64,000 bases of DNA, from assembly GCA_027924585.1 (NCBI GenBank), contig BSBM01000779.1, forward strand, positions 14,991,501-15,055,500, given 5' to 3'. Positions 34,197-46,340 of the stretch are shown here, in pieces (position 1 is the stretch's first letter; every line of letters begins with the position of its first letter). The position numbers and the translations under genes are program-made. The DNA comes from Larix kaempferi (lineage: Eukaryota > Streptophyta > Pinopsida > Pinales > Pinaceae). The notes beneath the pieces are model-generated. The model did no database searches. It was not told the DNA's origin and saw nothing but the letters and a program-made list of their open reading frames with translations.

Positions 34197-35870
34197 CTCA
34201 GGTATAATCTCGTACAGGATCCCAGATTGAGCATATACCAAGTCAAGTTGTTGGGTCCTGACGATGGCTTCCTCCTCAGAATAAACCCCAAAAGTTGCTA
34301 CATCCTTAGAGATATAGGGAAGGAGTGATTTCAAGTACCACTCTAAAAGAAACTCAGGGGGAATTTCATATTTGATGAGCCTCTTTCACCTTAGCCACTC
34401 CTTAATGTGATTAGATAATTGAGTGGCCTTATTCTACTTGAAAGTCGACAAAAGGTCTGTGCCAGCATCATACCAGACAAGAAGTTGAAAGTGGTTCAAA
34501 AAGACTGTTTCCAAATCCCAAAATTTATCATAAGCTGTGGTTGGTAGTTGTATGTGCCACTTAGCCGCGAAACTAGTCAAGGTCCTTTGAAAGAGCCTCA
34601 ACCTAATGGAATCGTCATTCAAGAAGTTGGAATAACACGAGAGATGAAAGGTAGTGACGTGGTCACCAGGATCTTCTCTAGTATTTCCTTCAAACTTTGG
34701 GATGTCGGAAGGCAACTTGGTTGGAATTGGTGGCCATGCCGGATTATGGCACACTGGATCATTAGTCAATTTTGAAAGATTTGGAAATTTTAGAGTTTCT
34801 GGAAAGGGAAAATGAGGTCGAACCGATGGAATTTAATTAATAGGATCCTGGTAGGGGGAACCTCCCGAAACCTGGTTCCTATATTGTTGGTTGGGGTTTC
34901 CCCCAGCCATCGGTTATGAAGTAAAAGCATTATTAAAGTTGCTCCATCCAAATGCTAAAGGGTTGCTTCCTTGGGTGTTCATCCATTGCGGTTGGTTGTT
35001 AGCCCCTCTGTAATGTGGGTTAAAAAAGTTACCACCCCCTCCACCAAACAACGAAAAGGGAGTACTCCCTACAAGTACATTGGATGTTTGTACATTCGAT
35101 GAATGCACACTGAAACATGTTAAGGGGTTAAACCCGGGTATAGATGTAATAGACGGAACATGCATAGAGCCCAAAAAGGGTGTAAAAGGAGCTATGTGTC
35201 CTCCAAACCAAGGAAAACCATGACTGAAAGGAGGAGACTGCAGATTACCCTGATACTATTGTATAAAGGGAGACGATGTAAACTGTACTAAAGGTATCCA
35301 TGAAAAAGGGATATTGGACGATCCAATAATGGAACCAAAAGGAATAGCTGATGTTGAAGCTGAAGATCCTGACATACCCAAAGAACCAGCATTGAATCCA
35401 TACGGGGGGCTCGAAGCAGAGGAAGCCTGTAAAGAGCTAGGTACCGATGTGTGTGAAAATGAAGGAGAGAAACCTCTCGATACAATGGCTGAATTAGGAG
35501 TATGAGGAACTCTTGACTCATCTCCTATGTTAGTCGTGAAGAAACCAGGTGTAAACCGATATGAACTAAACTTCGGTGACCTAGAGAAACTACACTTTCA
35601 AGTAAAGGGTCGTTAGGTCTTGTCAAAGGAGGGATAAAAGGTGTGTTGAACTGTTGAGTGGTTATGTCTTCAACCTCAACACTATTATGAACCTGTTGAT
35701 ACTCAGTTATGAGGTGTGGTTCTTCGGGTGGTTCCATTGTGCCCGTAAGTTCGTATGAACCACGGGAATCAGTCCTCTGGCATTGAGGTGGCGGTGGAGG
35801 CTCCACTATGTGTGGGGGATGGTTTTGCAACCTTCGTTACCTACGAAGAGGCTGGTCCTCCAAAGTTATA
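34192..35870 (-). pseudogene. Gypsy gag N-terminal and central part (piece 3 of 3)
   Basis: The minus strand starts near 35830 with a Pro-rich stretch, followed (35174-34914) by a Gly/Asn/Phe-rich region. The retrotransposon gag domain at 34769-34434 reads IPTKLPSDIPKFEGNTREDP then FAAKWHIQLP and VFLNHFQLL. It goes on to YLKSLLPYISKDVATFG and ends at the copia insertion with YAQSGILYEIIPET. Frame breaks near 34430, 34770-34910 and 35290-35520 show decay. The gag core domain packs the capsid. This is the 5' half of the Tat-type element. Its 5' LTR was not found, possibly because a second copia family begins at 36069. Confidence 0.82.
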
Positions 35871-36068
35871 AAAAAATAAAAAAATAAACTAATTGTAGAA
35901 ACCTAGTGGCCACTAACAACTAAGGAGCAAACAACATACCACTAAAAAATATCCTACAGTAATCAAGACCAGGAAAACGAAGATAATATTCTCAAAAGTC
36001 AGTCTGGGATGATGAGGGCATAGAACAAACTAGTAGAATATCGAGGTCAGTTACACGGCGTCTAATAC

Positions 36069-36696
36069 TGTTGATGTATTTGTAACTTTGGAAGATATTC
36101 ACTTGTATATTGTATGTATTACATTTGTACTTTATTGTATCCCCAACAGAGATGTATTATTCCTCCGATTAGAAGTGTCGTCATTTGTATTTGCAAGTGT
36201 CGCAAGTTATATTGTAAGTGTCATAACGTATATCTGATAGGTTGTTAGACCACCTTGGTATGGTCGGCCCTGTATGAGTTATGTGGGTTAAAGGGTTATT
36301 AGACCACCCTAGTGGGGTCGGCCCAGTCAACATTACATTAAGTGGTTAAGTTGGGGCCGACCTAGTTAGAGTTAAAAGACACGTGAAGTAGTGTATAAAT
36401 AGAGAGTGTGTCTCTCTCATTTTACTCATTCACTCACTCATCCAACTCGCATAGTTGATAGAGAGGAGTGCGCACAAGTGGAGGAAGAGTAGTTGTTGAA
36501 GACTTCTATCTTTCGGGGTTTGATCTTTGTGATCCTTGTATTGGTGTTGATTCTATCTCTGAGGAAGTTGCGGGGTTTTTCACCTTCTTGGTTTTCCCCG
36601 GTGAAATGCTTTGTGTCCATTGTCTCTTATGATTGTTATGTTGTGCATGTTATTATCTTATTGATCCTATTGAATTAAATTATTGAAAAATTAGCA
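36069..36696 (+). repeat. LTR of copia family 2, copy A (628 bp)
   Basis: It begins TGTTGATGTATTTG and ends TTAGCA, just before a primer-like TGGTATTAGAGC. It is homologous to the LTR at 39622-40175, most clearly in the GGGTCGGCCC...GGGGCCGACCTAGTTAG block and the GTGTATAAATAGAG block. Confidence 0.8.
36394..36401 (+). promoter_or_regulatory. TATA box of LTR A
   Basis: TATAAATA sits in a block conserved with LTR B, about 35 bases downstream of the conserved GGGGCCGACC motif, and is followed by CT-rich initiator-like sequence. Confidence 0.7.
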
Positions 36697-36708
36697 TGGT
36701 ATTAGAGC
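36697..36708 (+). other. Primer-binding site, copy A
   Basis: TGGTATTAGAGC follows the LTR directly and differs from the standard Met-tRNA site by one base. Confidence 0.8.
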
Positions 36709-37410
36709 TGACCTAAGAAGAAGACAATGTGCAGCAGAAGAAGCTAGGGCGACTAGAGAAGGGATTTGCAATAGAAAAAACTAGTCATCTTGGAACTTTC
36801 GCTATAACTTCATTTATGCGAAGGTTCAGGATCTGAAAATTTTATAGGACGGATATAACATCCCCATGTACCTTGTGTCCGAAGCACAACATTGAATTCA
36901 TTGTACTTTCAGATTTATGATCCGTACAAATTAGGATTTCTGACTCTTCCAGATCTCAGTCATAAACAAGTGACCTACGGAAAAAGTTCATAACTTGGGA
37001 TAGGAATATCCAAATGAAAGTCCGTCAAGAGTGTCAGTAAGAGAACAGACTGTAGTTTCACAGGTCCGGGTTTTAGAAGCCGAAGTTGAACTAGTGACAT
37101 GTGGCACTCCATACAAGTTCGATGTATTATTTCATCCCATAAATAGGTCACGTTATGACGCTTGGAATAACTCTCTCTTGGAGAATCGAATTGAGCTCAA
37201 ACATGTGGGGTTGGAAAGATAACAAGACAGGCTACCACAGGTCAAAGTTTCAGACCCTGAGGATCCAAAATTTCTGAATTACACTAGAAACATTACAATC
37301 AATTCTGAAAGGTCAAATTTTGTAATTTTCACACCAGCTTGCTCATCCAGTTCTCAGCATTTAAGTGGTAATATATAAATATTTTATTTCCATTTGAGTT
37401 TCTCATAGAG
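36709..37410 (+). other. copia family 2 leader, copy A
   Basis: This 0.7-kb untranslated leader is homologous over most of its length to the leader at 40188-41300. Shared phrases include GGAACTTTCGCTATAA, AAGGTTCAGGATCTGAAA, TGTACCTTGTGTCC and CTCTCTC-bearing blocks. No coding domain is present before the gag start at 37411. Confidence 0.75.
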
Positions 37411-38327
37411 ATGTATCACCACACCAATCTTGAGGATAATCTTGAAGGGGCTTATAATTTCCGAGCATGGAAGTATAGGATTGGGTTAATCCTAGAAGAG
37501 AATGAATTAGACACCTACATAAAAGAAGAGGTTCCAATTCCAGAGGGAGATGAGGGTAACGCATTACACAAGAAGAACATGGTCAAGGCCAAGAGAATTG
37601 TTGCTGATTCTATCAAAGACCATCTCATTCCCCATGTGTCTTCCCTAAAGACACCTAAGGAGATGTTTGACTCCTTAACCAAGTTGTTTGAAGGAAAGAA
37701 CATAAATCGGAAGATGGCTCTGCGGAACCAATTAAAAGGGGTAAAGATCCAGAATGGAGAGACCATCCAATCCTAATTTACTAAGGTCTCTCAAATCAAA
37801 GAACAACTTGAAGTTGTGGGTGAAGTAGTGGAGAATGGATAAAATGTAATGACCACATTGAACAGCCTACCTACATCATGGAACTCCTTCATCCAAGGTA
37901 TTTGTGCAAGAAAGAAGTTGATCTCCTTCAATAGACTATGGGAGGATTGCTCACACGAAGAAGCTAGGCTTGTGGCCTGAGAAGAGAAGATGGGAAGTGA
38001 AGACCAAGCTCTCACAACATAGACCAAGAAAGGTAAGTTCAAGAGGGATAAATCTCATCACAAGAAATCTTCTCACTTCCATCAAAAGAAGAAAGATCTC
38101 TCTCGCATTAGATGCTTCTCTTGTAATGAGAAGGGACACTATGCCTCAAAATGTCCCAAGAACAATCAAGACTTCAACATCAACAAGAAGAAGAACAACA
38201 AGAAGAGATATCATGCTCATGCTGTTGAGGATGAGCAACCTCCCAGAAAGAAGACTAGGGCAGAAAGTGAAGACTCTTCAAGTGATGAAGAATATGTTCT
38301 AATCTTTGCTCTCACAAGTACTATTTA
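37411..38327 (+). pseudogene. copia family 2 gag
   Basis: The start gives an N-terminal gag domain (NFRAWKYRIGLILEENELD, then ADSIKDHLIPHVSSLKTPKE, then INRKMALRNQLKGVKI). After stops at about 37775, 37840 and 37978 it continues to a CCHC zinc knuckle, CFSCNEKGHYASKC (about 38113-38154), and a Lys-rich tail. It is the RNA-binding structural protein of the element, inactivated by nonsense changes. Confidence 0.88.
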
Positions 38328-39150
38328 ACATGGGTGTAATGATTGGCTTATTGATAGTGGGGCTTCCAAACACATGATGGGATTTAAATAATCCTTTATG
38401 GATCTATCTAAACATGAGTCACCTCATAAGGTAAAACTTGGGGATGACTATCAATATCCTATAAAAGGAAGTGGTGAAGCCTCCTACATGTTAGACTCTG
38501 AGGAAGTCTTTAAAGATGAAAGGTGTTCTATATGTACCTAGACTCAAGAAGAATCTTCTCTCCATATCATCTTTGGAAGCAAAGGGAATGAGAGTTGCAT
38601 TTGTGGATGGCCAAGTAATCATGTGGCCAAAAGGTAAGACCATAGATGATGCAGTAGTGATTGGTGAGCAAGAGGGAGGATTTTACAAATTGAAGGGACA
38701 ACCTAAACATGACATGGTACATGAATCCATGAAGCCAAGTGAACTTTGGCATAGAAGTCTTGCACATGTGCACTATAGAGCACTACCAATTGCAAGCAAA
38801 GCAATAGAAGGTCTTCCTGAAATCCAGTCAAAGCATGAAGGGGTTTGAAAAGGATGTGCAAAAGGAAAGAACACAAAGAAGACATTTCCAAGTAGTGAAA
38901 GCAAGGAAAAAAGAATCTTGGAGATTATCCACTCCGATGTATGCGGTCCAATGTCATCCAGTTCTCTGAGTGGGAATTCGAAGCCTTGATAGAAAACCAA
39001 AGTGAAAAGAAGATCAAGACCTTTAGATCGGACAATGGCAGAGAATTCACTTCAGAATACTTCAAGAAGCTATGCAGTGATTCAAGGATTAAGAGGGAGT
39101 TGACCACTCCCTACAATCCACATTAGAATGGAGTTACAGAAAGGAAGCAA
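38328..39150 (+). pseudogene. copia family 2 protease and truncated integrase
   Basis: A protease signature, WLIDSGASKHMMG, lies near 38342. From 38516 the frame reads VLYVPRLKKNLLSISSL, then ELWHRSLAHVHYRAL of the integrase zinc domain, a KGCAKGK-type Cys segment and HSDVCGPM with the first catalytic Asp. About 100 codons between the first and second catalytic Asp are missing; RSDNGREFTSEYF and the NGVTERK end then follow. Sequence homologous to integrase stops near 39150 and no reverse transcriptase follows in this copy. Confidence 0.85.
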
Positions 39151-39289
39151 AGATTGAGAGGGATTCCACCCAACAAACAAACAAAGATAAATATTTGAAT
39201 TGTCATTTCTTGTATACCTGATTGTTGAATAATGTTGTTCAATGATGTATATACTTATGTTCCTAGACTTAGGTTGTATGCATATTAGA

Positions 39290-39615
39290 ATAAATGAATA
39301 GTATACTACTAATATGCATGTGATGGGTAAGTGGCCTATGGCACTGTACAACATTCCATTGCTACTTATCTAAAATGAAACTTCTTTGCTGACATGTTGG
39401 GAGTAGTGCAAACTCTTAACAATGTTCTAGTAAAGATGGAAGGCATCTAGAAAGTTACCGTATGAATACGGGATATGGATGAATGTTGTATTGAATCATT
39501 GGCTAAGATAATTGCATGATTGTATGACATATGCCTTTATGTGTAAGACTTTGTTTTGAAAACTATGAGAAGTTTCTAATCATGAAATTGAATTTGACTT
39601 GTAGGAAATATCGTG
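39290..39615. repeat. Repeat X, copy 1 (about 320 bp)
   Basis: From AGTATACTACTAATATGCAT to a TTTGACTTGTAG end, this matches 41363-41671 in the same orientation. A GTAAGT-type donor (GATGGGTAAGT) lies near its left end and an acceptor-like TTGTAG at its right end in both copies, giving it the look of an intron. Confidence 0.7.
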
Positions 39616-39621
39616 TACAAT

Positions 39622-40175
39622 TGTTGAAATATTGTAACCTCTAAGAATATTATATTTGTACTTTGTTATTCCGGAGATGTTTCATTCCTCCGTGAAGACC
39701 TTATTGTATATACGGAGATGTTTATTCCTCCGTCGGAATGTGGTAACTTGGGTTATTGGACTTCCCTAGTGGGGTCGGCCCAGAGTCAATTGTAATGGGG
39801 TGTTTAACCCAGTGATTAAAGTTGGGGCCGACCTAGTTAGTGTAAAATTCAAGTTGGAGTTGTGTATAAATAGAGGAGGTGTGTTTCTCATTTAACACAC
39901 ACATTCACTCACTTGTGATTGGCGCATAGGTGAGAGAGAGATATGCTATGGAGGAAAAGGAGATCATGTTTAGGGTTTACATATTTGTATTTACTGGTCA
40001 TCTATATTGAGGAATATTTGCTAGGTTTTCTACCCCATGAGGGTTTCCCAAGATAAATCTGTGTCTCTTGTGTTTATGCTGTGCTTGTTGTTCTTTCAGT
40101 GATCTTGTATATGCTATTGTTGTGAAATGGAATGTAATGTTGATATTTTCTATCTTAGCATATTGAATCTTAGCA
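39622..40175 (+). repeat. LTR of copia family 2, copy B (554 bp)
   Basis: It begins TGTTGAAATATTG and ends TCTTAGCA. It shares the promoter region with LTR A but its U3 differs, holding two hairpins of the type CGGAG-N11-CTCCG (about 39672 and 39713). A primer-like site and a family-2 leader follow it, so it is a 5' LTR and not the 3' partner of LTR A. Confidence 0.78.
39865..39872 (+). promoter_or_regulatory. TATA box of LTR B
   Basis: TATAAATA in the same conserved context as in LTR A (GTGTATAAATAGAG). Confidence 0.7.
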
Positions 40176-40187
40176 TGTTATCAGAGC
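40176..40187 (+). other. Primer-binding site, copy B
   Basis: TGTTATCAGAGC directly after the LTR differs from the standard Met-tRNA site by one base. Confidence 0.75.
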
Positions 40188-41362
40188 TATCCTGACGGAA
40201 GGCAATGTATGGCACTTACGACACTTGCTTCACTTGCGACAATTTGAAGGTTAGGGTTTTATATAGCAAAAATCAGTCATCGTGGAACTTTCGCTATAAA
40301 TACATTTTGGAAAAGGTTCAGGATCTGAAACCTTTACAAGTCATAGATAACATCCCCTTGTACCTTGTGTCCAAAGGATAGCCTCTAAATCATTGTACTT
40401 TGTGATTTATGATCAGTACAAGTTAGCATTTCTGCCTCTTCCAGCTCTGTCATAAATAGGTGACCTAGGAAAAAAAGTCACAACTTAGGCTAGGAAGATA
40501 CAAATGAAATTTCGTAAAAAGTGATAGGTAGGGCACGGACTGTACTTTCACAGGTACAATTTTCAGAACTTGAAGTTGAACCAGTGACACATGTCACGCC
40601 GTACAAGTTCGCTCTCCTGTTTTATCCCATAAACAGGTCACGTTGCGACACTTGGCATAACTCTCTCTCAGAAAATCCAATTGAGGTCATACCTATGGGG
40701 TTGGAAAGACGACAGGTCAGGATACCACAGGAAGGATGTTTAGACCTTGTGGATTCATAATTTCATAGATGCACCAAAAACAATCAAGTGCATATTTCTG
40801 TCAAAATAGAATTATTTTCTGAGCACCTTCATTCTTGGCTTATCACTGCTACAGGAATTTAGGGTTTCGGAGAAAGTTGTAATTTTTGGAATCAAATTCC
40901 ATGGTTGAATTCTCCTCATAAAAATTGAAATTTAGATACCAAGATCGAATTTTTTGGTTGGGCAAAAGACCAGGCTTGATCAAACCCTAGTTCGAGATTT
41001 TAATCGGAAAGGTGGAAAATTAGGGCTTCTACAAAAGTTGGAATTTTTGAAATCTATGACCACGGCTGGAAGCTCCTCAGAAAAATCAAATTTTAGAGCT
41101 TTGGATTGAACCTTTTGGTTGGGAAGAAGGGTGGGATTTATCAAACCCTAGTTCGAGGTCCTGTCGAGTGAATCCAGAAGTTTCAAAGGCAATTTTGAGG
41201 GGTCAAATTTTGCAGTTTTCAAAAGTGAAGTATACCAGCTTGATTAGCTCAGCAAGGCACATCTTTCCATCCATTCAAAAGTTTGAAATTCAAATTTTGA
41301 ATTTTTAGGGTTTCTCTAATTATATCATGCATAGTGTGAGCATTCATATAGCATTGAACAGT
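40188..41362 (+). other. copia family 2 leader, copy B
   Basis: It is homologous to the copy A leader but about 450 bases longer. The extra part (roughly 40740-41190) contains two similar stretches built around GGTTGGG and AAACCCTAGTTCGAG. No gag follows; repeat X and degenerate pol sequence come instead. Confidence 0.7.
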
Positions 41363-41671
41363 ATACTACTAATATGCATATGATGGGTAAGTTGGACAAA
41401 CATTTCATTGTTGCTTGTCTAGAATGAAACCTCTTTGCTGACATGCTAAGAGCTGTGCACGCTCTCGATAGTATGTTCTGGTAGAGATGGAAGGCATCTA
41501 GATAACCATTGTATGCATACAGGATATGGAAATGTGTTGTGCCAAAGTATTGGTCAAGATAGTTGTATGACCATGTGAATCATATTTGTATGCATAATAG
41601 GTTATCATGTCAACATGAATTGATGATTATGAAGTATTATTAATCATGTAATTAACTTTGATTTGTAGGTA
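41363..41671. repeat. Repeat X, copy 2 (about 310 bp)
   Basis: This copy matches 39290-39615, including GATGGGTAAGT at the left, TCTTTGCTGACATG, AGATGGAAGGCATCTAGA and a TTTGATTTGTAG end. Here it lies between the leader and pol remnants. Confidence 0.7.
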
Positions 41672-41779
41672 AGATCATGAAGAATGATGAACACCGAACA
41701 AGTGATGGATTTTCAATAAGAAGACTTACAAATCAAACATACTATAGAAGGCTCATGGCTAGAAGATTCTCTTAGAAAG

Positions 41780-43059
41780 AGGAAGAGTATCATGACGAGA
41801 TGTTTTCTCCAAGTGGCTAGATAAGACCATTCTCTTAATGGTGTAATTGAAGAAAGCTTTTTACGGATACCCAGGATCAATAGTCATTTGATGAGCTTAA
41901 TGATCACCATGGGTGATGCATATTTCAACCTTTGCTACAAGGCTTAAGATGGTGTCTACATACATATGACATTCTTCTCTTAGATATCCGCAAGAAGGAA
42001 CTCACCACAGAGTTCGAATGATATTGAGGCTCATATCAGTAGACCCATCTAACGAGAGATGGCACAGATAGATATGCAGAAGAACACTCAATGCAGAGTG
42101 TGGATGATGTTCAGTCACATAAGGAGAGCTGATAGCTTCTTGACAAGCTTGGGCTTTACCAAAAGTAAAGTTGATCCTAACCTTTACCTTAAGGTTATGG
42201 ATGATGAACCTGTCATACTATTACTGTATGTGGATGATCTCTTTCTGACGAGAAATGAGAAACAGATCATGGAAAGCAAGAAGAAGAAACTATAGAATTT
42301 GAAATAAAAGATCTCAGATTGATGCATCACTTCCTAGGTCTGGAGGTATGGCAAGGCTTAGAAGGAATCTTTCTCAACCAGGGAAAGTATGCTGTGGAAA
42401 TCTTGAAAAGATTTGATATGTTGGAATGTACAACCATGGCCACTCTCATGGGTTCCAACTTGAATCTGTTAGATGATGACTCCTCAAACTTAGTGGATGT
42501 GACTCTGTACAGACATATTATTGGGTCATTGATGTATCTGATGAATACTAGGCCAGATATATGCTTTGCGGTGAACATCTTGAGTCAGTATCTAGTGGAA
42601 CCTAGACGAGTTCACCTGATAGCTACAAAGCATGTGATGAGGTACCTAAAGGGTACGATAGACTTTGGTCTATGTGATCATGGAGATCATGACTTTAGAT
42701 TGAATGGCTACACAGATGTTGATTGGGAAGGAAGTGTATCAGACATGAAGAGCACATAGGGTGGATGTTATTGTCTGGCATCTTCCATGATCTCATGGTT
42801 TAGCAGGAAGCATTCTAGTGTGGCTCTTAGCATAGCTGAAGCGGAATATATAGCTGCTTGCTCTGAAGTGGTATGGCTTCAGAAGTTGTTATCAGGATTG
42901 TTTGACTTAGAGATGGATCCCACTGTGATCCTGTGTGACAACCAGAGTTGTATCAAGATGACAAAGAATCCAGTGTTCCATGGTAAGTCGAAGCACATAG
43001 AGATCCAATATTTCTATATACGGGATATGGTGCAAAAAGGAGCTATCAAGCTCGATTAG
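41780..43059 (+). pseudogene. copia family 2 reverse transcriptase and RNase H
   Basis: A degraded start (YHDEMFSPSG near 41788) is followed, after damaged sequence, by FLTSLGFTKSKVDPNLYLKV and catalytic YVDD at 42227-42238. After a frame shift come MHHFLGLEVWQ, SLMYLMNTRPDICFAV and the RNase H with NGYTDVDWEGS, SIAEAEYIAA and CDNQSCIKM, ending KHIEIQYFYIRDMVQKGAIKL. Stops occur at about 42293 and 42757. Integrase and gag are absent. The homology stops at about 43055, where the GTCAACC satellite begins, so no 3' LTR is left. Confidence 0.88.
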
Positions 43060-43907
43060 GTGAGCATATTCAACCATATTTAACCAAAGAAAACCATAGT
43101 CTACCATGGTGAACCATAGTCTCCATGGCCAACTAAAGCTAACCATAGTCAATCATGGTCTTGAACCATGGCCATCAAAGCTGACCATAACCAACTATGG
43201 TCAACCATAACCAACCATAATCAACCATAGTCAACCATTGTTGAGCATGGTCAGCCAAAGTCAACCATGGTAGACCATAATTAGCCATGGTCAACTATAG
43301 TGAACCATCGTTATGAAATTTAACCATATAGTTGACCATGGTCCACTATGGTTTATAGTGGTTGACTATAGTTGGCTAATAATAATAATACTAATAATTA
43401 TTATAATAATAATAACCAACCATGGTCAACTATGGTCATCCAAAATCAATCATGGTCAACCAATGCTAACCATAGTCAACCATGGTCAACCAAGATAACC
43501 CAAAGTTAGCAATGGTCAACCATACTCAAGCATGGTCCACTAAACTCAATCATAATCAATCTTGGTCAACCCAACTCAACCATAGTTAACCATCCTTAAT
43601 CAAAGTCAACCATATGGTCAAACATAGTTGCTTCATAATAATAATAAAAATAATTGACTACGATTGTTAAAAATAATATTAATATTATAATAAACCATGG
43701 TTGTTTATTAACTATGGTTGACCATGGTTAACAATAACCAACCATGGTCAAACATATTCAACAATGGTCAACCAAAGTTAACCATGGTCAACCATACTCA
43801 ACCAAAGTCAACCATGGTTAAACAAAGTCAACCATGGTCAACCATCGTCAAACAAAGTCAACCATATGGTTGACCATCGTTGATTATGGTTAATGATGGT
43901 TTCTTAG

Positions 43908-43940
<33 letters not shown>

Positions 43941-46340
43941 GATTATTAGTGGTCGACTATGATTGACCATGGTCAACTAGTCAATTATGGCAAAACAAAG
44001 TCACCCTTAGGTAACCATGGGAAATTATAGTCAAACATAGTCAATTAATTAGTCAAAGTCAACCATACTGAAACAAAGTACACAATAGTCAACCATAGTC
44101 AATTATGGCCAACCGAAGTCAACCATAGTTAAACAAAGTCCATAACAGTAAACCATAGTCAACCATCCCAACCAAAGTCAACCATAGTCGAACATTGTCA
44201 ATCATGGTCAACCATAGTCAACCATGGCCATTTAAAGTCAACCACATTCAAGCATGGTTGATTGTGGTCCAACAAAGTCTACCATGGTAGCCTGTACTCA
44301 ACCATGGTAGATTAAAGTCAACCATGGTCAACGATAGTCAACCATCGTAAACCAAAGTCAACCATATGGCTAACCATGGTTGACTATGGTTGACCTTGTT
44401 TGATCATGGTTGGTTAATAATAATAATAATAACAACAACAACCAACTATGGTCAACCATTGTGAGCCATGGTCACCCAATGTCGACCATAGTCAACCATG
44501 GTCAACCAAAATCAATGATGGTCAACCCAAATCAACCACGTTCAACCATAGTTAACCATCCCCAACCAAAGTCAACCATATTGTTGACCATGGTTGAACA
44601 TGGTTGGTTAATAATAATAATAATAACCAATTACGATTGTTAAAATTAACAATATTATTATTATTAACCATGGTCAAATGCAGTCAACCATATGGTTCAC
44701 TTTGGTTTACGATGGTTGACTACTGTTGACAATGGTTGACTTTGTTTGGCCGTATTTAAACATGCTTAACTATGGTAAATGCTTAACCATGGTAAACCTA
44801 AGTCAACCATAGTAAACCATGGTCAACCATAGTGAACCAAAAGTCGACCAAAGCAAGAAATTCAACCATGGTTAGCCCAAATTCAAACATAATCAACCAT
44901 GCTTTAAACCATAATCAACCATGGTCAACCGAAGTCAACCAAATTTAACCATGGTTTACCATGTTCAACCATACACATTCAACTATGGTCAATCAGAGTC
45001 AACCATAGTTCACCAAAGTGAATTAGTCAACTACACTCAAACAAAGTCAACCATATTTAAATATGGTCAACCAAGATAACCCAAATTTATCAGTGGTTAA
45101 CCATACTCAAGCATGGTCAACTAAACTCAATCATAATCAACCTTGGTCAACCCAACTCAACCATAGTTAACCATCCTTAACCAAAGTCAACCATATGGTT
45201 GAGCATAGTTGGTTAAAAATAATAATAACAATAATTGACTACGATTGTTTGACCGTGGTTAAACATGCTTGAGTATGGTAAATGCGTAACCATGGTCAGC
45301 CATGGTAAACCATGGTCAACCATAGTCAACCAAAGTAAAAAATTCAACCATGGTTAGCCCAAAGTCAAACATAATCAACCATGCTAAACCATAATCAACC
45401 ATGGTCAACCATAGTCAAGCAAATTTAACCATGGTTGACGATGCTCAACCATACACATTCCACTACGGTCAGTCATAGTCAACCATAGTTCACCAAAGTG
45501 AATTAGTCAACCACACTCAAACAAAATCAACCATATTTAAATATGGTTAAACAAAGTCAACCATATTTAAATATGGTCAACCAAAGTCAACCATATTCAA
45601 CCATAGTGAATTAGTCAACCATAGTTGACCGTCGTAAACCAAAGTCAACCATATTTAACCAAAGAAAACCATAGTGAACCATAGTCTCTATGGCCAACTA
45701 AAACTGACCATAGTCAATCATGGTCTTAAACCATGGCCAATCAAAGTTGACCATAACCAACCATGGTCAACCATAGCCAACCATAGTCAACCATAGTTGA
45801 AACCATTGTTGAGCATGGTCAGTCAAATTCAACCATGGTAGACTATAATCCAACCATGGTGAACCATAGTCAACCATTGTTGAGCATGGTCAGCCAAAGT
45901 CAACCATGGTAGACCATAATCAGCCATGGTCAACTATAGTGAACCATCGTTAATGAAATTTAACCATATAATTGACTATGGTTCACTATAGTTTACTGTG
46001 GTTGACTATAGTTGGTTAATATTAATATTACTAATAATAATTATAATAATAATAACCAACAATGGTCAACCATGGTCATCCAAAATCAACCATGGTCAAC
46101 CAATGCTAACCATAGTCAACCATGATCAACCAAGATAATCCAAAGTTATCAATGGTCAACCATACTCAATCATGTTCAACTAAACTCAATCGTAATCAAC
46201 CTTGATCAACCCAACTCAACCATAGTTAACCATCCTTAACCAAAGACAACCATATGGTTGAACATAGATTGTTAATAATAATAATAACAATAATTAACTA
46301 CGATTGTTAAAAATAATATTAATATTATTATAAACCATGA
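43060..46340. repeat. GTCAACCATR decamer satellite with AAT interruptions
   Basis: About 3.3 kb is made of variants of a 10-base unit, GTCAACCATR, often with AACCAAA in place of AACCATR. Inverted stretches give the long dyad GGTTGACCATGGTCAACC. (TAA)n runs interrupt it at about 43380, 43640, 43910, 44410, 44610, 45220, 46020 and 46270. Longer units are visible: about 43066-43690 matches 45640-46330, and 44760 onward matches 45255 onward (about 497 bases). Every full unit contains GTCAA, the complement of the TTGAC core of WRKY W-boxes. Short frames inside are repeat-derived. Confidence 0.88.

Noticed and set aside
36069-40175. LTR A and LTR B as the two ends of one copia element
   Set aside because: LTR B is followed by its own primer-like site and a family-2 leader, and the two differ strongly in U3, so both are 5' LTRs of separate copies.
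43313-44643. Short frames rich in Asn, His and Gln in the decamer satellite
   Set aside because: They are translations of the GTCAACCATR and (TAA)n repeats without start context or conservation.
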